From the NCBI GenBank assembly GCA_964511405.1, contig CAZEFK010000005.1, positions 1-64,000 on the forward strand: 64,000 nucleotides of DNA, in the 5' to 3' direction. The DNA is from CAZEFK01 sp964511405 (GTDB lineage: Bacteria > Pseudomonadota > Alphaproteobacteria > Elsterales > Elsteraceae). Shown here piece after piece: positions 50,926-61,390 of this stretch. Position 1 is the stretch's first letter; the number at the start of each line of letters is the position of its first letter. The notes under the pieces were generated by a model. That model was not told the DNA's origin. It was given only the letters and a program-made list of their open reading frames with translations, and did not search any database. A program made the translations under genes and the position numbers.

Positions 50926-51666
50926 ATGGACCTCGTCGTCATCAATCTCGACCGGACGCCCGACCGGCTGGCGGCGTTCCAGGCGGCAAACCGCCATGTT
51001 CCGGCGATCCGGCGCGTGTCGGCCGTCGATGGCCGTGCCCTCGACCGGGCCGCGCTGGCCGCGGCCGGCCTGATCGAGGGTGAGATCCCGCACAGCGACG
51101 GGGCGCTGGGCAACGCCCTATCGCACATCGCGCTGTGGGACGCCTGGCGCGACCGCGGACGGGCACTGACCGTCTGCGAGGACGATGCCGTGCTCGCCGG
51201 CGGCTTCGGAGCGCATGCGGAGCGGCTGCTTGCCGGCCTGCCGGACGACTGGGACGTCGTGCTGTGGGGCTGGAACTTCGACAGCGGCATCACCTTCGAC
51301 ATGCTGCCGGGGGTGGCGCCGTGCCAAGCCCGCTTCGGGCTGGAGCCGGGCGGGCTTGGCCGCTTTCCCGAGCTGCCCGTCGACGCCCGTCTGTTCCGCC
51401 TGTTCCGGGCCTTCGGGCTGATCGCCTATACGGTGTCGCCGCGGGGCATGGGCAGGCTGCGGACGGCGTGCGTCCCGCTGCGGCCGACGGTCGTCTGCCA
51501 CCCGGATCCGGCGGCGGCCGTGCCCAATGTCGGGCTCGACGTGGCGCTGATGGGCGCCTATCCGATGCTTAATGCCTATGTGAGCTTCCCGCCGTTGGCG
51601 ATCACGGCCAACGATCGCGCGCGGTCGACCGTGCAGACGATGGCCGCGAACGGCCTTGGCGCGTGA
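50926..51666 (+). CDS. Glycosyltransferase family 25 protein (second paralogue)
   Basis: 246 residues from ATG 50926 (GTG 50917 possible). Same architecture as its divergent neighbour: DLVVINLDRTPDRLAAFQAA, SAVDGRALDRAALAAAGLIE, ALGNALSHIALWDAW, CEDDAVLAGGF and WDVVLWGWNFDSG, ending FPPLAITANDRARSTVQT. The two genes are obvious duplicates in opposite orientation with a 110-bp shared upstream region. Surface polysaccharide modification is inferred; acceptors are unknown. The chemosensory operon begins 115 bp downstream. Confidence 0.88.
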   Translation: MDLVVINLDRTPDRLAAFQAANRHVPAIRRVSAVDGRALDRAALAAAGLIEGEIPHSDGALGNALSHIALWDAWRDRGRALTVCEDDAVLAGGFGAHAERLLAGLPDDWDVVLWGWNFDSGITFDMLPGVAPCQARFGLEPGGLGRFPELPVDARLFRLFRAFGLIAYTVSPRGMGRLRTACVPLRPTVVCHPDPAAAVPNVGLDVALMGAYPMLNAYVSFPPLAITANDRARSTVQTMAANGLGA

Positions 51667-51781
51667 TCGGCGGTGGAATTGTTGCGACTATCGCCTTTGC
51701 CGCCGCGGCGTGCCATGCTTCCCTGCCGAAATAGACCTGCAATCCGCCGAAAGAGACTTCGTTAGGATAGTCGTCGCCGGC

Positions 51782-52261
51782 ATGAACCAGCCGAAAGAGA
51801 TGACCGTGGACGGCTACGAACCCGTTCTGTCTCTGCTCTGCCGCGTTCACGGGTGCCTCTGCGCATTGTCGCTCGGACAGGTCGTGGAGACGATGCGCCC
51901 TCTGCCCATCGAGCCTTTGCAGAATGCGCCGTCGTTCGTCCGCGGACTGTCCGTCATTCGGGGCGCTCCGGTGCCGGTCCTCGACGTCGCTCACCTGCTC
52001 AATGGCAAAACCGGCGTCGCCGGCCGGTTCGTGACCATCGCGGTCGGCGACCGCCGGGTCGCGCTCGCGGTGGAGGCCGTACTCGGCGTTCGGCCGGTGC
52101 CGGCGGCGGCCCTGCAAGCGCTGCCGCCGCTCCTTCGGAGGGTCGAGGTGGTGTCCGCAATTGCCACTCTGGATGCGGAATTGCTGGTGGTGCTGGAGGC
52201 GGCGCGTCTGATGCCGGACGATCTGTGGCCGAGCCCTGGTGCCGACGAGCGGCTCCAATGA
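51782..52261 (+). CDS. cheW: CheW-like adaptor (first)
   Basis: 159 residues from ATG 51782; an upstream reading to 51656 is unlikely. CheW fold: LSLLCRVHGCLCALSLGQVV, FVRGLSVIRGAPVPVLDVAH, FVTIAVGDRRVALAVEAVLG. It couples a receptor to CheA. First gene of the chemosensory operon; its stop overlaps the CheR start (ATGA). In order of genes it matches the first CheW of Che3- or Wsp-type clusters. Confidence 0.88.
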   Translation: MNQPKEMTVDGYEPVLSLLCRVHGCLCALSLGQVVETMRPLPIEPLQNAPSFVRGLSVIRGAPVPVLDVAHLLNGKTGVAGRFVTIAVGDRRVALAVEAVLGVRPVPAAALQALPPLLRRVEVVSAIATLDAELLVVLEAARLMPDDLWPSPGADERLQ

Positions 52262-53757
52262 TCGAGCCGCCCGGCACCCGCGAGGTGCAGCTGTTCCGGG
52301 ACATCGTGGTTCGCCGCCTCGGCCTTCAGTTCGACGATGCGAAGCTCGGCTTTCTGGCGGCGGTCTTGGCCCGGCGCCTGGAGGCGCTGCGGCGCTCCGC
52401 CGAGTCCTATCTCTGGAGCCTGCAGCGCGAGCCCTCGGAGGACGAGCTCAGTGCCCTCGCCCAGGAGCTGACCGTCACGGAGACCTATTTCTTCCGCCAT
52501 AACGATCAGTTTCGCGCCCTCGCCGAGGTTGCGCTGCCCAAGCGCCTGGCGATCGAGCGGACGCCCAAGGTCCTGCGGCTGCTGTCCGCCGGGTGCGCCT
52601 CGGGCGAGGAGGCCTATACGATCGCCATCATTGTCCGGGAAGCCATTGCGGATCCGTCCGTGGCGGTGACGATCCGAGCGGTCGATGTCAATCCGGCCGC
52701 GTTGCACAAGGCCGCCCGTGGCCGCTATTCGAGCTGGGCGTTGCGCGAGACGCCGACGGATGTCCGGCAGAAATGGTTCCGCTCCGAAGGTGGCGATTTC
52801 GTCCTCGACGATGCGCCGCGCACCGCCGTGACGTTCGAGGCGCGCAACCTGGCGGCGGCCGATCTCGAGTTGTGGCAGCCCCAGACCTATGACGTGATCT
52901 TTTGCCGGAACGTCCTGATGTACTTCGCGCCGGAGAAGATGCGCGCGACCATCGACAGCATCGCCCAAGCGCTGGCGCCAGGGGGGTTCCTATTCCTTGG
53001 TCATGCCGAGACCTTGCGGGGTGTCTCCGACGAGTTTCACCTCTGCCACACTCACGAGACCTTCTACTATGAGCGCAAGGGCCCGGCGTCCGCGATCGTG
53101 CATCGGGCGCCGGCCGCGTCTCCGCCGATCGCCGCGATCGTCCCTCCCGTTGCCATTGACCAGGCCTGGGTCCAGGCGATCGCCGACGCCAGCCGGCGCG
53201 TGGCGGCGCTCATCCCGGATCAGGCCGCGCAACCGGCATCCGCGCGGCCGCCGGACTGGATCAAGGCGCAGGCCCTGGATCTCCTGCATCAGGAGCGCTA
53301 CGCCGAGGCCCTGGCCTATGTCCGGCAGGCGCCCGCGGACTCCGAGCGGGATCCCGACATCCTGCTCCTCGAAGCGACGCTCCTGGCGCACAGCGGCCGG
53401 CTCGCGGCGGCGGAAGACACCTGCCGCCGGCTGCTCCTGCTCGACGAACTGAATGCCGAGGCCCATTACGTCCTGGCGCTCTGCCGCGAAGGGCTGGGCG
53501 ACGGCGGCGGGGCGACCGAGCACGACCGGGTGGCCGTCTATCTGGATCCCGCCTTCGCCATGCCCCGGCTGCATCTGGGGCTGCTGGCACGACGCCTCGG
53601 CGATCGGGACGCGGCGCGCCGCGACCTGCAGCACGCGCTGATCCTGCTCGAGAGCGAATTCGCCTCGCGCCTGCTGCTGTTCGGGGGCGGCTTCAGCCGG
53701 CAGGCCCTGATCGACCTGTGCGCGTCGGCGCTGCGCGATTGTGGCGGGCGGCCGTGA
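52258..53757 (+). CDS. cheR: CheR methyltransferase with C-terminal TPR domain
   Basis: 499 residues. N-terminal CheR domain: LTVTETYFFRHNDQFRALAE, SAM-binding LLSAGCASGEEAYTIAI, IRAVDVNPAALHKAARGRYS, DVIFCRNVLMYF and PGGFLFLGHAETL, which are complete methyltransferase motifs. After a proline/alanine linker (about 280-335) come tetratricopeptide repeats (about 340-470), such as AEAHYVLALCREGLGDGGGA and MPRLHLGLLARRLGDRDAAR. CheR-TPR fusions are typical of alternative (non-flagellar) chemosensory systems, for example WspC. It methylates glutamates in the receptor encoded at 54297. Confidence 0.93.
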   Translation: MIEPPGTREVQLFRDIVVRRLGLQFDDAKLGFLAAVLARRLEALRRSAESYLWSLQREPSEDELSALAQELTVTETYFFRHNDQFRALAEVALPKRLAIERTPKVLRLLSAGCASGEEAYTIAIIVREAIADPSVAVTIRAVDVNPAALHKAARGRYSSWALRETPTDVRQKWFRSEGGDFVLDDAPRTAVTFEARNLAAADLELWQPQTYDVIFCRNVLMYFAPEKMRATIDSIAQALAPGGFLFLGHAETLRGVSDEFHLCHTHETFYYERKGPASAIVHRAPAASPPIAAIVPPVAIDQAWVQAIADASRRVAALIPDQAAQPASARPPDWIKAQALDLLHQERYAEALAYVRQAPADSERDPDILLLEATLLAHSGRLAAAEDTCRRLLLLDELNAEAHYVLALCREGLGDGGGATEHDRVAVYLDPAFAMPRLHLGLLARRLGDRDAARRDLQHALILLESEFASRLLLFGGGFSRQALIDLCASALRDCGGRP

Positions 53758-54293
53758 CCGACGCGCCCGCGCACTGGGCGCGCCGAGCCGACGAGTTGCG
53801 GCGGGCCTTCGATCAGGCCTTCGCCGTGCCGCCGCCCCTGGACCGGCCGGCCGAGCACGATCTCCTCGGCATTCATCTGGCCACCCACCCGTACGCCCTG
53901 CGTCTGTCCGAGGTCGCCGGCCTGGTCGCCGACAAGGCCGTGACCCCGGTTCCGAGCGACCATCCAGCCTTGCTGGGCATCGCGGGATTCCGGGGCGCGA
54001 TCCTGCCCGTCTACGGCCTGCCGGCGCTCCTCGGCCACCCGGCCGGCGCCGCGTGCCGCTGGCTGGCGATCGCGGCGGCGGCGCCCCTGGCCTTCGCCTT
54101 CGAAGGGTTCGACGGCCATCTGCGGATCACGCGCGAGGACCTGCTGCCGCAGGACGGCGCCGCATCCGGCCGACCCTCGATCCGCGAGTCTGCCCGCGTG
54201 CGCGGCGTCATCCGGCCGATCATACACCTGCCGTCGCTCCTCGATGCGATCCGGCAACAGGCGCAGACCGCCGCCGCAACCAAGGAGCGCTGA
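53754..54293 (+). CDS. cheW: CheW-like adaptor (second, WspD-like)
   Basis: 179 residues from GTG 53754, overlapping the CheR stop (GTGA). A 45-residue N-terminal extension (HWARRADELRRAFDQAF) precedes the CheW fold: LLGIHLATHPYALRLSEVAG, HPALLGIAGFRGAILPVYGL, PLAFAFEGFDGHLRI. The extension matches second CheW proteins of Wsp/Che3-type clusters. It probably forms the array with the first CheW, the receptor and CheA. Confidence 0.85.
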   Translation: MTDAPAHWARRADELRRAFDQAFAVPPPLDRPAEHDLLGIHLATHPYALRLSEVAGLVADKAVTPVPSDHPALLGIAGFRGAILPVYGLPALLGHPAGAACRWLAIAAAAPLAFAFEGFDGHLRITREDLLPQDGAASGRPSIRESARVRGVIRPIIHLPSLLDAIRQQAQTAAATKER

Positions 54294-54296
54294 GCG

Positions 54297-55769
54297 ATGT
54301 TCGAGAGCTGGACCTTTGGCAGGCGCCTGGCCGCGGGATTCGGCCTGGCCGGGCTGGTCCTCGTGCTGATCGCGGTGGTCGCCTATCGCAGCACCAACAC
54401 GCTGATCGACAATGACGGCTGGGTCGGCCACACGCACCAGGTGCGAGCCGAGCTCGCGAACCTGCTGTCCGAACTGAAGGATGCCGAGAGCGGCCAACGC
54501 GACTACGTGGTGACCGGGGACGAGCGGTATCTCGGCCCGTACCAACCCGCGCTGACCGGGATCAAGACGACGCTCGACGGCGTGCGGCGGCTCACGGCCG
54601 ACAATCCCAGGCAGCAGCAGCGCCTGTCATTGCTCCAGCCCTTGGTCGACGAAAGGCTGGCCGAACTCCGGCTGACCATCGACGTGCGCCGCGCCCAAGG
54701 GCTGGACGCGGCAACCCGGGTCCTCGTGACCAACGTCGGCAAGGGCACCATGGACAAGATCCGTGCGCTCGTCGCCGAGGCCGACGCCGACGAGGCGGCG
54801 CTGCTGAAGGCAAGGACCGAGGATTCCGCGGCCAGCGCGCAGCTGGCGACCCGGGTCCTGGTCTGGGGCGGCCTGATCGGCGCCCTGGCGGTTGCGGCGA
54901 TCGGCTGGGTCATCACGGCCTCGCTCAAGGCGCAGATCGGCACCGCCGTTGGGCAAGTCCAAAGCTCGTCGGCCGAGCTCCAGGCCGCCTCCACGCAACA
55001 GGCGAGCGGCGCCAAGGAGCAGGCGGCCGCCATGAACGAGATCGACACGACGATCAGCGAATTGCTGGCGACCTCACGGCAGATCGCCGAGAGCGCCCAG
55101 CGGGTCTCGCAGACCGCCGAACAAACCGCGGGCGCGGCGCGCGCGGGCCTGGGGACCGTCGACCTGGCCGCCGATTCGATCGTGGGCATCCGCCGCCACG
55201 TCGACCAGATCGTGGCGCGCATGCTGGAGCTGGGCAGAAAATCCCAAGAGATCGGCTCGGTCCTCGACATCGTCTCCGAGCTGGCCGAGCAAACCAACAT
55301 CCTGGCGATCAATGCGACCATCGAAGCGGCGGGGGCCGGCGATGCCGGCAAGCGGTTCTCCGTGGTCGCCGACGAGATCCGCAAGCTCGCCGACCGGGTC
55401 GGTGGATCGACCAAGGAGATCCGCGCCCTGATCGACGACGTCCGCAGCGCGGTCAACACCACGGTCATGGCCACCGAGACCGGATCGAAGGCGGTCGACG
55501 CCGGATCCCGGCAGTTCGCCGACGTCAGCGTGTCGTTCAAGCAGATCTCGGGCCTGGTCGCGACCTCGACCGAGGCCGCCCGCGAGATCGAGTTGTCGAC
55601 CAAGCAGCAGACGACCGCGGTCGAGCAGGTAAAGATCGCGATCTCCAATGTCGCCCAGACCTCGAAGGAGACCGAGGCGAGCTCGTCCCAGACCCTGGCG
55701 ACGGCGTCGCAGCTGGCGACCTTGTCGAAGGAACTTTTACGGATCATTCAGCCCGGGGTGATGAAGTAG
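54297..55769 (+). CDS. CHASE3-domain methyl-accepting chemotaxis protein
   Basis: 490 residues, ATG with AAGGAG upstream. TM1 about 12-30; CHASE3 sensor about 38-180 ([20 protein letters not shown]); TM2 about 188-205. No HAMP domain is evident: the signalling coiled coil ([20 protein letters not shown]) follows TM2 quickly. The conserved hairpin tip is [18 protein letters not shown] then [14 protein letters not shown]. There is no C-terminal CheR-tethering pentapeptide. It is the only receptor in the cluster and the likely input for the CheA-REC at 55773. Confidence 0.9.
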   Translation: MFESWTFGRRLAAGFGLAGLVLVLIAVVAYRSTNTLIDNDGWVGHTHQVRAELANLLSELKDAESGQRDYVVTGDERYLGPYQPALTGIKTTLDGVRRLTADNPRQQQRLSLLQPLVDERLAELRLTIDVRRAQGLDAATRVLVTNVGKGTMDKIRALVAEADADEAALLKARTEDSAASAQLATRVLVWGGLIGALAVAAIGWVITASLKAQIGTAVGQVQSSSAELQAASTQQASGAKEQAAAMNEIDTTISELLATSRQIAESAQRVSQTAEQTAGAARAGLGTVDLAADSIVGIRRHVDQIVARMLELGRKSQEIGSVLDIVSELAEQTNILAINATIEAAGAGDAGKRFSVVADEIRKLADRVGGSTKEIRALIDDVRSAVNTTVMATETGSKAVDAGSRQFADVSVSFKQISGLVATSTEAAREIELSTKQQTTAVEQVKIAISNVAQTSKETEASSSQTLATASQLATLSKELLRIIQPGVMK

Positions 55770-55772
55770 AGC

Positions 55773-57815
55773 ATGGCCCAGGATCCCTACCGGTATTTTC
55801 GGCTGGAGGCGCGCGACCTGCTGGACCAGTTCGCGAAGGCCGTGCTCGAGCTGGAGCGGGGGGGCGGCGGCGCGGTGATCCAGCGGCTGCTCCGGCTGGC
55901 CCATACGCTCAAGGGTGCCGCCCGCGTGGTCAAGCTGCCGGGGATCGCCGACCGCGCCCATGGGATCGAGGACGCCCTGGCGCCGCTCCGCGGGATCGAA
56001 GGGACGGTGCCGCGCGAAGCCATCGAGGCGATCCTGGGCCATCTCCAGGTCATCGGAGAGCAAATTCCGCCTCTGGCACCTGTCGAGACCGCTGAGGTCG
56101 CCCATGCCAAGGTCCCGGCCGACGACGGCCTGCGCACGGTGCGCGCCGACATCGGCGACATGGACGCGCTGCTCCATGGCGTGTCCGAGGCGCACGCGCG
56201 CCTGAACGGGCTGCGCACCGTCGTCGAGGCGATGGAGCGCGAGCAGAACCTCGCGGATCTGCTGGTCGCACAGCTGGCATCCCGGGGCCCGGCGGACAGC
56301 GCCCAGCCGACCTTGGACACGGCCGGCCCGGTCTTTGCGATCGCCGACGAGCTGCGCAACAGCCTCGATCGCCGCAGCCGCAGCCTGGCCGTGGCGACCG
56401 AGCAGATGGACCGCGAATTGCACGAACTGCGCGATGCCGCCGAGCAATTGCGGCTGGTGCCGGTGGCCACGCTGTTCACGGCGCTCGAGCGGACGGCGCG
56501 CGACACTGCCCGGGCGCTGTCCAAACAGGTCGTGTTCGAGGGGCGCGGCGGCGAGCTGCGGCTTGACGCGCATGTCCTGGGATCCATTCAGGACGCCCTG
56601 GTTCAGATCGTGCGCAACGCCGCGGCGCATGGCATCGAAGGCGAGGCCGGGCGCCGGGCGGCGGGCAAGCCGATCGCCGGCCGCATCGCGGTCGATGCGT
56701 TTCGGCGCGGGCGGCGGATCGTCTTCGAATGTCGGGACGACGGACGCGGCGTCGACCTCGAAGCGGTCAAGCGGATCGCCCGCGAGCGGGGGCTGCTGGC
56801 CGGCGACGCGCCGCTGGCAGGAACCGACGTGCTGCTTCGCCTGCTCCTGCGCGGCGGCATCAGCACCGCCGCGGCCGTGACCGAGACGTCCGGGCGCGGT
56901 GTCGGCCTCGATGTCGTGCGCGCGGCCGTCGAGCAGCTCGGCGGTGACGTCGTCGTCCACTCAGACCCGGGCAAGGGGACGGTGTTTCAGCTTGTCGTCC
57001 CGTCGACGCTGGCCTCGACCGAGGTGCTGAAGGTCGATTCGGCGGGCGCCACCGTGGCCATTCCGGTGGATGCGATCAGGCGGTCGATCCGTGTCGCCGC
57101 CGCCGACATTTCGCGGACGGCGTCGGGTGCGTCGGTGCCCTTCGAGGGCCGGGCGGTTCCGTTCCTACCCTTGGCCACGGCGCTGAACGGGACGCGTTTG
57201 CCCGCGGGACGCGATTGGACCGCCGTCGTCATGAGCGGTAGCGACGGTCTCGCCGCTGTCGGCGTCGACCGGCTGGTCGATATCTCCCGCATCGTCGTCC
57301 GGCCTCTGCCCGATCTCGCGCCGGCGAACGCGATCGTCGCCGGCGCGGCGCTCGACGCCGAGGGCAACCCCCAGCTGGTCCTGGACCCTGACGCCTTGGC
57401 GGCGGACGCGCATCGCGGCGACTTCGCGGCGCTGGCGCCGGTGGCGTCCCGCCGTCCCGTGCTGGTCATCGACGATTCCCTGACGACCCGGATGCTGGAG
57501 CAGAGCATCCTTGAATCCGCCGGCTACGATGTCGACCTCGCCCTGTCGGGCGAAGAAGGCCTGGAAGCCGCGCGCCGCAAGCGGTACGCCCTGTTCCTGG
57601 TCGACGTCGAAATGCCGGGGATGGACGGCTTCACCTTCGTCGAACAAATCCGCTCCGACCCGTCCTTGCACGACATCCCGGCAGTGCTCGTGACGTCCCG
57701 CGCGGCGCCGGAAGATCGCCGCCGGGGACACGCCGTCGGCGCCCAGGGCTATATTGTCAAAAGCGAATTCGACCAGGCCCAGCTCTTGACCATGATCCGA
57801 CCGTTGGCGGGATAG
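55773..57815 (+). CDS. cheA: CheA-REC hybrid histidine kinase
   Basis: 680 residues. HPt domain with phosphorylatable His at about 44 (LAHTLKGAARVVKL); P3 dimerisation helices about 190-260; HATPase with N box IVRNAAAHGIEGEAG, DDGRGVD and SGRGVGLDVVR; P5 CheW-like domain about 425-540; and a C-terminal receiver (VLVIDDSLTTRMLEQSILES, acceptor in LFLVDVEMPGMDG, lysine in IVKSEFDQ). No P2 domain is clear. CheA-REC fusions occur in Wsp, Frz and Che3-type systems, where the receiver may act as phosphate sink or regulator. Start is 4 bp after the receptor gene. Confidence 0.93.
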   Translation: MAQDPYRYFRLEARDLLDQFAKAVLELERGGGGAVIQRLLRLAHTLKGAARVVKLPGIADRAHGIEDALAPLRGIEGTVPREAIEAILGHLQVIGEQIPPLAPVETAEVAHAKVPADDGLRTVRADIGDMDALLHGVSEAHARLNGLRTVVEAMEREQNLADLLVAQLASRGPADSAQPTLDTAGPVFAIADELRNSLDRRSRSLAVATEQMDRELHELRDAAEQLRLVPVATLFTALERTARDTARALSKQVVFEGRGGELRLDAHVLGSIQDALVQIVRNAAAHGIEGEAGRRAAGKPIAGRIAVDAFRRGRRIVFECRDDGRGVDLEAVKRIARERGLLAGDAPLAGTDVLLRLLLRGGISTAAAVTETSGRGVGLDVVRAAVEQLGGDVVVHSDPGKGTVFQLVVPSTLASTEVLKVDSAGATVAIPVDAIRRSIRVAAADISRTASGASVPFEGRAVPFLPLATALNGTRLPAGRDWTAVVMSGSDGLAAVGVDRLVDISRIVVRPLPDLAPANAIVAGAALDAEGNPQLVLDPDALAADAHRGDFAALAPVASRRPVLVIDDSLTTRMLEQSILESAGYDVDLALSGEEGLEAARRKRYALFLVDVEMPGMDGFTFVEQIRSDPSLHDIPAVLVTSRAAPEDRRRGHAVGAQGYIVKSEFDQAQLLTMIRPLAG

Positions 57816-57818
57816 GCG

Positions 57819-58889
57819 ATGAAACGGACCCGAGTGCTGATCGTCGAGGATTCGCTGACGGTTCGCAAACGTCTGGTCGAGATCCTGGCCGGGGACCCTG
57901 AGGTCGAGCTGGTCGGCGAGGCCGAGGACGGCAAGCGGGCGATCGAGCTGTGCCGGAGGTTGCGGCCCGACGTCATCACCATGGACATGATGCTGCCGGT
58001 GATGAGCGGCCTGGCGGCCACCGAGTACATCATGGCGCATTGTCCGACGCCGATCCTGATCGTGTCCGCATCGGTCAACCGCGGCGAGCTGTTCAAGACC
58101 TATGAGGCACTGGCCGCCGGTGCCGTCGACGTCCTCGACAAACCGATCGGGACGGAACCCGACGGCGCGTGGGAGCAGCGGTTCCTGTCGACTCTGAAGC
58201 TGGTGTCCCGGATCCGCGTCGTCACCCACCTGCGGGCGCGCCTGGGCGGCTTGGCGGCGCAACCGGCCAATGTGGTGCGGCCCGTTGCCACATCAAGCGA
58301 GGGCGGCCGGCGATGCACCCTCGTGGCGATCGGGGCCTCGACCGGTGGGCCGGGCGCCATCGTCGACGTCCTGCGCGGTCTGCCGGCTGCGTTTCAGGTC
58401 CCGATCTTGTTCGTCCTGCACATCAACGAACCGTTTGGGGCCGCATTTGCGGAGTGGCTGGATGGGCAGACCGAGCGGCGGGTCGTGTATCCCAGCGACG
58501 GCGACGCGGTCGCGGCGGCGCGGGGCCGCGTGGTAATGGCGCCGCCCGGCCGCCATCTGATCGTGCGCGACGGTCGGCTGCGCTTGACCGCGGACCCCGA
58601 GCGCCATTCCTGTCGCCCTTCGGTCGACGTGCTGTTCGAGTCCGTGGCGCGCGACTATGGGCCGGTCGCCGCCGCCTGCCTGCTGACCGGGATGGGACGC
58701 GACGGCGCGGCCGGGCTGCTGGCGGTGCGCCAGGCCGGCGGTTTCACGATTGCCCAGGACGAGGCGACATCGGTCGTCTACGGCATGCCGGGCGAGGCCG
58801 TCGGCCTCGACGCCGCCGAACGCATCCTGCCGCTCGGCGACATCGCGCCGGCCTTGACGGCGCTGGCGGCGTCCCCGGGGCGGGACTGA
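57819..58889 (+). CDS. cheB: CheB protein-glutamate methylesterase
   Basis: 356 residues. Receiver: RVLIVEDSLTVRKRLVEILA, acceptor in DVITMDMMLPVMSG, lysine in DVLDKPIG. Methylesterase domain from about 165 with the catalytic triad visible: serine in GASTGGPGAIVDVL, histidine in VLHINEPFGAAF and aspartate in LTGMGRDGAAGLLAV. It removes methyl groups from the receptor and so resets adaptation opposite CheR. Coupled closely, 4 bp after cheA and 2 bp before the multi-receiver kinase. Confidence 0.94.
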   Translation: MKRTRVLIVEDSLTVRKRLVEILAGDPEVELVGEAEDGKRAIELCRRLRPDVITMDMMLPVMSGLAATEYIMAHCPTPILIVSASVNRGELFKTYEALAAGAVDVLDKPIGTEPDGAWEQRFLSTLKLVSRIRVVTHLRARLGGLAAQPANVVRPVATSSEGGRRCTLVAIGASTGGPGAIVDVLRGLPAAFQVPILFVLHINEPFGAAFAEWLDGQTERRVVYPSDGDAVAAARGRVVMAPPGRHLIVRDGRLRLTADPERHSCRPSVDVLFESVARDYGPVAAACLLTGMGRDGAAGLLAVRQAGGFTIAQDEATSVVYGMPGEAVGLDAAERILPLGDIAPALTALAASPGRD

Positions 58890-58891
58890 CC

Positions 58892-61390
58892 ATGGCCACC
58901 GTCCTCATCGTCGACGACAGCCTGACGGTCCGGATGGACCTGGCGGACGCGTTCGACACCGCCGGGTTCCTGCCGCTGCCGTGCGCCACCGCTGCCGATG
59001 CCCGCGAGGCGTTGGCCCGCGGTTCGGTCGACGTGGTCGTGCTGGACGTGCTGCTGCCCGACGGCGACGGTCTCGAGATCCTGGAGGAGGTGCGCGCGTC
59101 GCCCGCGGGTGCCCAGACAGTGGTCCTGATGCTCTCGACCGAAGCCGAGGTGAAGGACCGGATCCGCGGCTTGCGCACCGGCGCCGACGAATATGTCGGC
59201 AAGCCCTACGAGACCGGCCATGTGGTGACCAGGGCGCGCGAGCTGCTCCGCGCCCGCCGGGCCAACGGCATGTCCGGGAGCCCGACCATCCTGGTCGTCG
59301 ACGACAGCCTGTCCTTCCGCCAGGCGCTGGGCGAGGCGCTCACGGCCGCCGGCTACGCCGTGCTGATGGCGGCCACCGGCGAGGATGGGCTGCGGGTTGC
59401 CGCCGATCAGCGGCCGACCGCCATCGTCGTCGACGGGATCCTGCCGGGGATCGACGGCGCCACGGTCGTCCGCCGGATCCGCACCGACGCGGCGCTGCGC
59501 GGCGTGCCGTGCCTGCTGCTGACGGCGTCGGAGGATCGCGAGGCCGAGCTGCGCGCCCTCGACGCCGGCGCCGATGCCTTCGTCCGCAAGGACGACGATG
59601 TCGACCTCGTCCTGGCCAAGCTCTCCGCCGTGCTGCGCCGGGCCGCCATGGCGCCCGCCGGCGTTACGGCCAGCCTGCTCGGACCGAAGCGGATCCTGGC
59701 GGTCGACGACAGCGTGACCCAGCTGCACGAGCTGGCCGCCATCCTGCGCGACGACGGCTACGACGTGGTGCTCGCCCGATCCGGCGAGGAAGCGCTCGAT
59801 CTGTTGGCGGTCCAGCCGGTCGACTGCATTCTCCTCGACCTCCTGATGCCCGGCCTCGGCGGGCAGGAGACCTGCCGCCGCATCAAGTCGGCGCCCCCGA
59901 TGCGGGACATCCCGCTGATCATGCTGACGGCGCTCGAGGATCGGGCCGCGATGCTGGACGGGCTGGGCGCCGGCGCCGACGATTACATCCAGAAATCCAG
60001 CGAAGTCAGCGTTCTGAAGGCGCGGGTCCGCGCGCAGCTCCGCCGCAAGCAGTTCGAGGACGAGAACCGCCGCATCCGCGAGGAACTGCTGCGCACCGAG
60101 CTCGAGGTCGCCGAGGCTCGGGCGGCGCGGGAGCTGGCGGCGGCGCGCGCGCTCCATATCCAGCAGCTGGAGCTCAAGAACGACCAGCTGCTGCGCGAGA
60201 TCGGCGACCGCCTGAATGCCGAAGAGCAGCTGCGGCAAGCCCAGAAGATGGAGGCGATCGGGCGGCTGACCGGCGGGATCGCGCATGATTTCAACAATCT
60301 GCTGACCAGTGTCCTGGGCAATTTGGACCTTGCCTTGAACCGGACCACCGATGCCGACGTGACCCGGCTGCTGCGGGTCGCCCTGAAGTCGGCGGAGCGG
60401 GGCGCTCGGTTGACCTCGCAGCTGCTGGCCTTCGGTCGGCGCCAGAACCTGCGCATCCGCCCGATCGACTTGAACGGGCTGATCGCCGGGCTCGAGGATG
60501 TGCTGGCGAGCACCGTGACTTCCGCGGTCCGGATCGAGCTGTCGCTCGATCCGGCGCTGTGGCCGGCCCTGGCCGACCCGGCTCAGATCGAGCTGGCTCT
60601 GGTCAATCTGACGTTCAACGCGCGCGACGCGATGCCCGGCGGCGGCACCCTGCGCATCGCCACCCGCAATGTCGGCGAGCGCGACCCGCTCCGCCCCGAG
60701 GACCTGGCGCCCGACGCCGGGACGTTCGTCGCTTTCGTGGCCAGCGACACCGGGACCGGGATGAGTGCGGAGGTGATGGCCCGGGCGTTCGAGCCGTTCT
60801 TCACGACCAAGGAGGTCGGCAAAGGGTCCGGGCTCGGCCTGTCCATGGTCTATGGCCTGGCCAAGCAGCTGGGCGGCACCGTCGGGATCACCAGCGAGCT
60901 CGGCCGCGGCACCGAAGTGGCGGTGTATCTGCCGCGCGCCGCCAGGGCGGCCGACCCGGTCGTGGCGCCGGACAGCCGGCTGGTCGCGCCGCCGATGACC
61001 TCGGGCGACGTGCTGCTGGTCGACGACGACATCGACGTGCTGCGCCTCGCGTCCGCGGCGCTCCGCTCGGTCGGGTACCGCGTGATCGAAGCCGACAATG
61101 GCAGCGCGGCGCTCGCCATCATCGACCAGGGCACGAACATCGACATCCTGGTGACCGACCTCGTGATGCCCGGCATGCACGGCTCGGCGCTGGCCGCGGA
61201 GGCGCGCCGGCGCCGCCCGGGCCTGCCGGTCATGCTGATCACCGGCTACCCGGGCGTCGCCGTGGACAGCAGCATTTCGGAGCGGGGCTATCGGCTGCTG
61301 CGCAAGCCGTTCCAGCCGGCCGAGCTGGCCGCGATGGTGGCGGAAGCCCGGCTCGCTCGGGCCGATCCGTCGTCGAAAAGATCCGAATGA
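58892..61390 (+). CDS. Multi-receiver hybrid kinase, REC-REC-REC-HK-REC (CheS3-like)
   Basis: 832 residues from ATG 58892. Three N-terminal receivers (acceptors in [36 protein letters not shown], each with a downstream lysine), a coiled coil about 385-450, a kinase core ([52 protein letters not shown]), and a fourth receiver ([28 protein letters not shown]). No sensor or TM. Receivers upstream of a kinase suggest that CheA phosphorylates it and so controls its kinase activity, as described for CheA3-CheS3 in R. centenum encystment. That parallel rests on gene order and domains, and I cannot test it here. Confidence 0.9.
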   Translation: MATVLIVDDSLTVRMDLADAFDTAGFLPLPCATAADAREALARGSVDVVVLDVLLPDGDGLEILEEVRASPAGAQTVVLMLSTEAEVKDRIRGLRTGADEYVGKPYETGHVVTRARELLRARRANGMSGSPTILVVDDSLSFRQALGEALTAAGYAVLMAATGEDGLRVAADQRPTAIVVDGILPGIDGATVVRRIRTDAALRGVPCLLLTASEDREAELRALDAGADAFVRKDDDVDLVLAKLSAVLRRAAMAPAGVTASLLGPKRILAVDDSVTQLHELAAILRDDGYDVVLARSGEEALDLLAVQPVDCILLDLLMPGLGGQETCRRIKSAPPMRDIPLIMLTALEDRAAMLDGLGAGADDYIQKSSEVSVLKARVRAQLRRKQFEDENRRIREELLRTELEVAEARAARELAAARALHIQQLELKNDQLLREIGDRLNAEEQLRQAQKMEAIGRLTGGIAHDFNNLLTSVLGNLDLALNRTTDADVTRLLRVALKSAERGARLTSQLLAFGRRQNLRIRPIDLNGLIAGLEDVLASTVTSAVRIELSLDPALWPALADPAQIELALVNLTFNARDAMPGGGTLRIATRNVGERDPLRPEDLAPDAGTFVAFVASDTGTGMSAEVMARAFEPFFTTKEVGKGSGLGLSMVYGLAKQLGGTVGITSELGRGTEVAVYLPRAARAADPVVAPDSRLVAPPMTSGDVLLVDDDIDVLRLASAALRSVGYRVIEADNGSAALAIIDQGTNIDILVTDLVMPGMHGSALAAEARRRRPGLPVMLITGYPGVAVDSSISERGYRLLRKPFQPAELAAMVAEARLARADPSSKRSE

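Noticed and set aside
58169..58891. N-terminal extension of the multi-receiver kinase into the cheB region
   Set aside because: The extra 241 codons overlap cheB in another frame and are arginine-rich; ATG 58892 starts exactly at the receiver fold.
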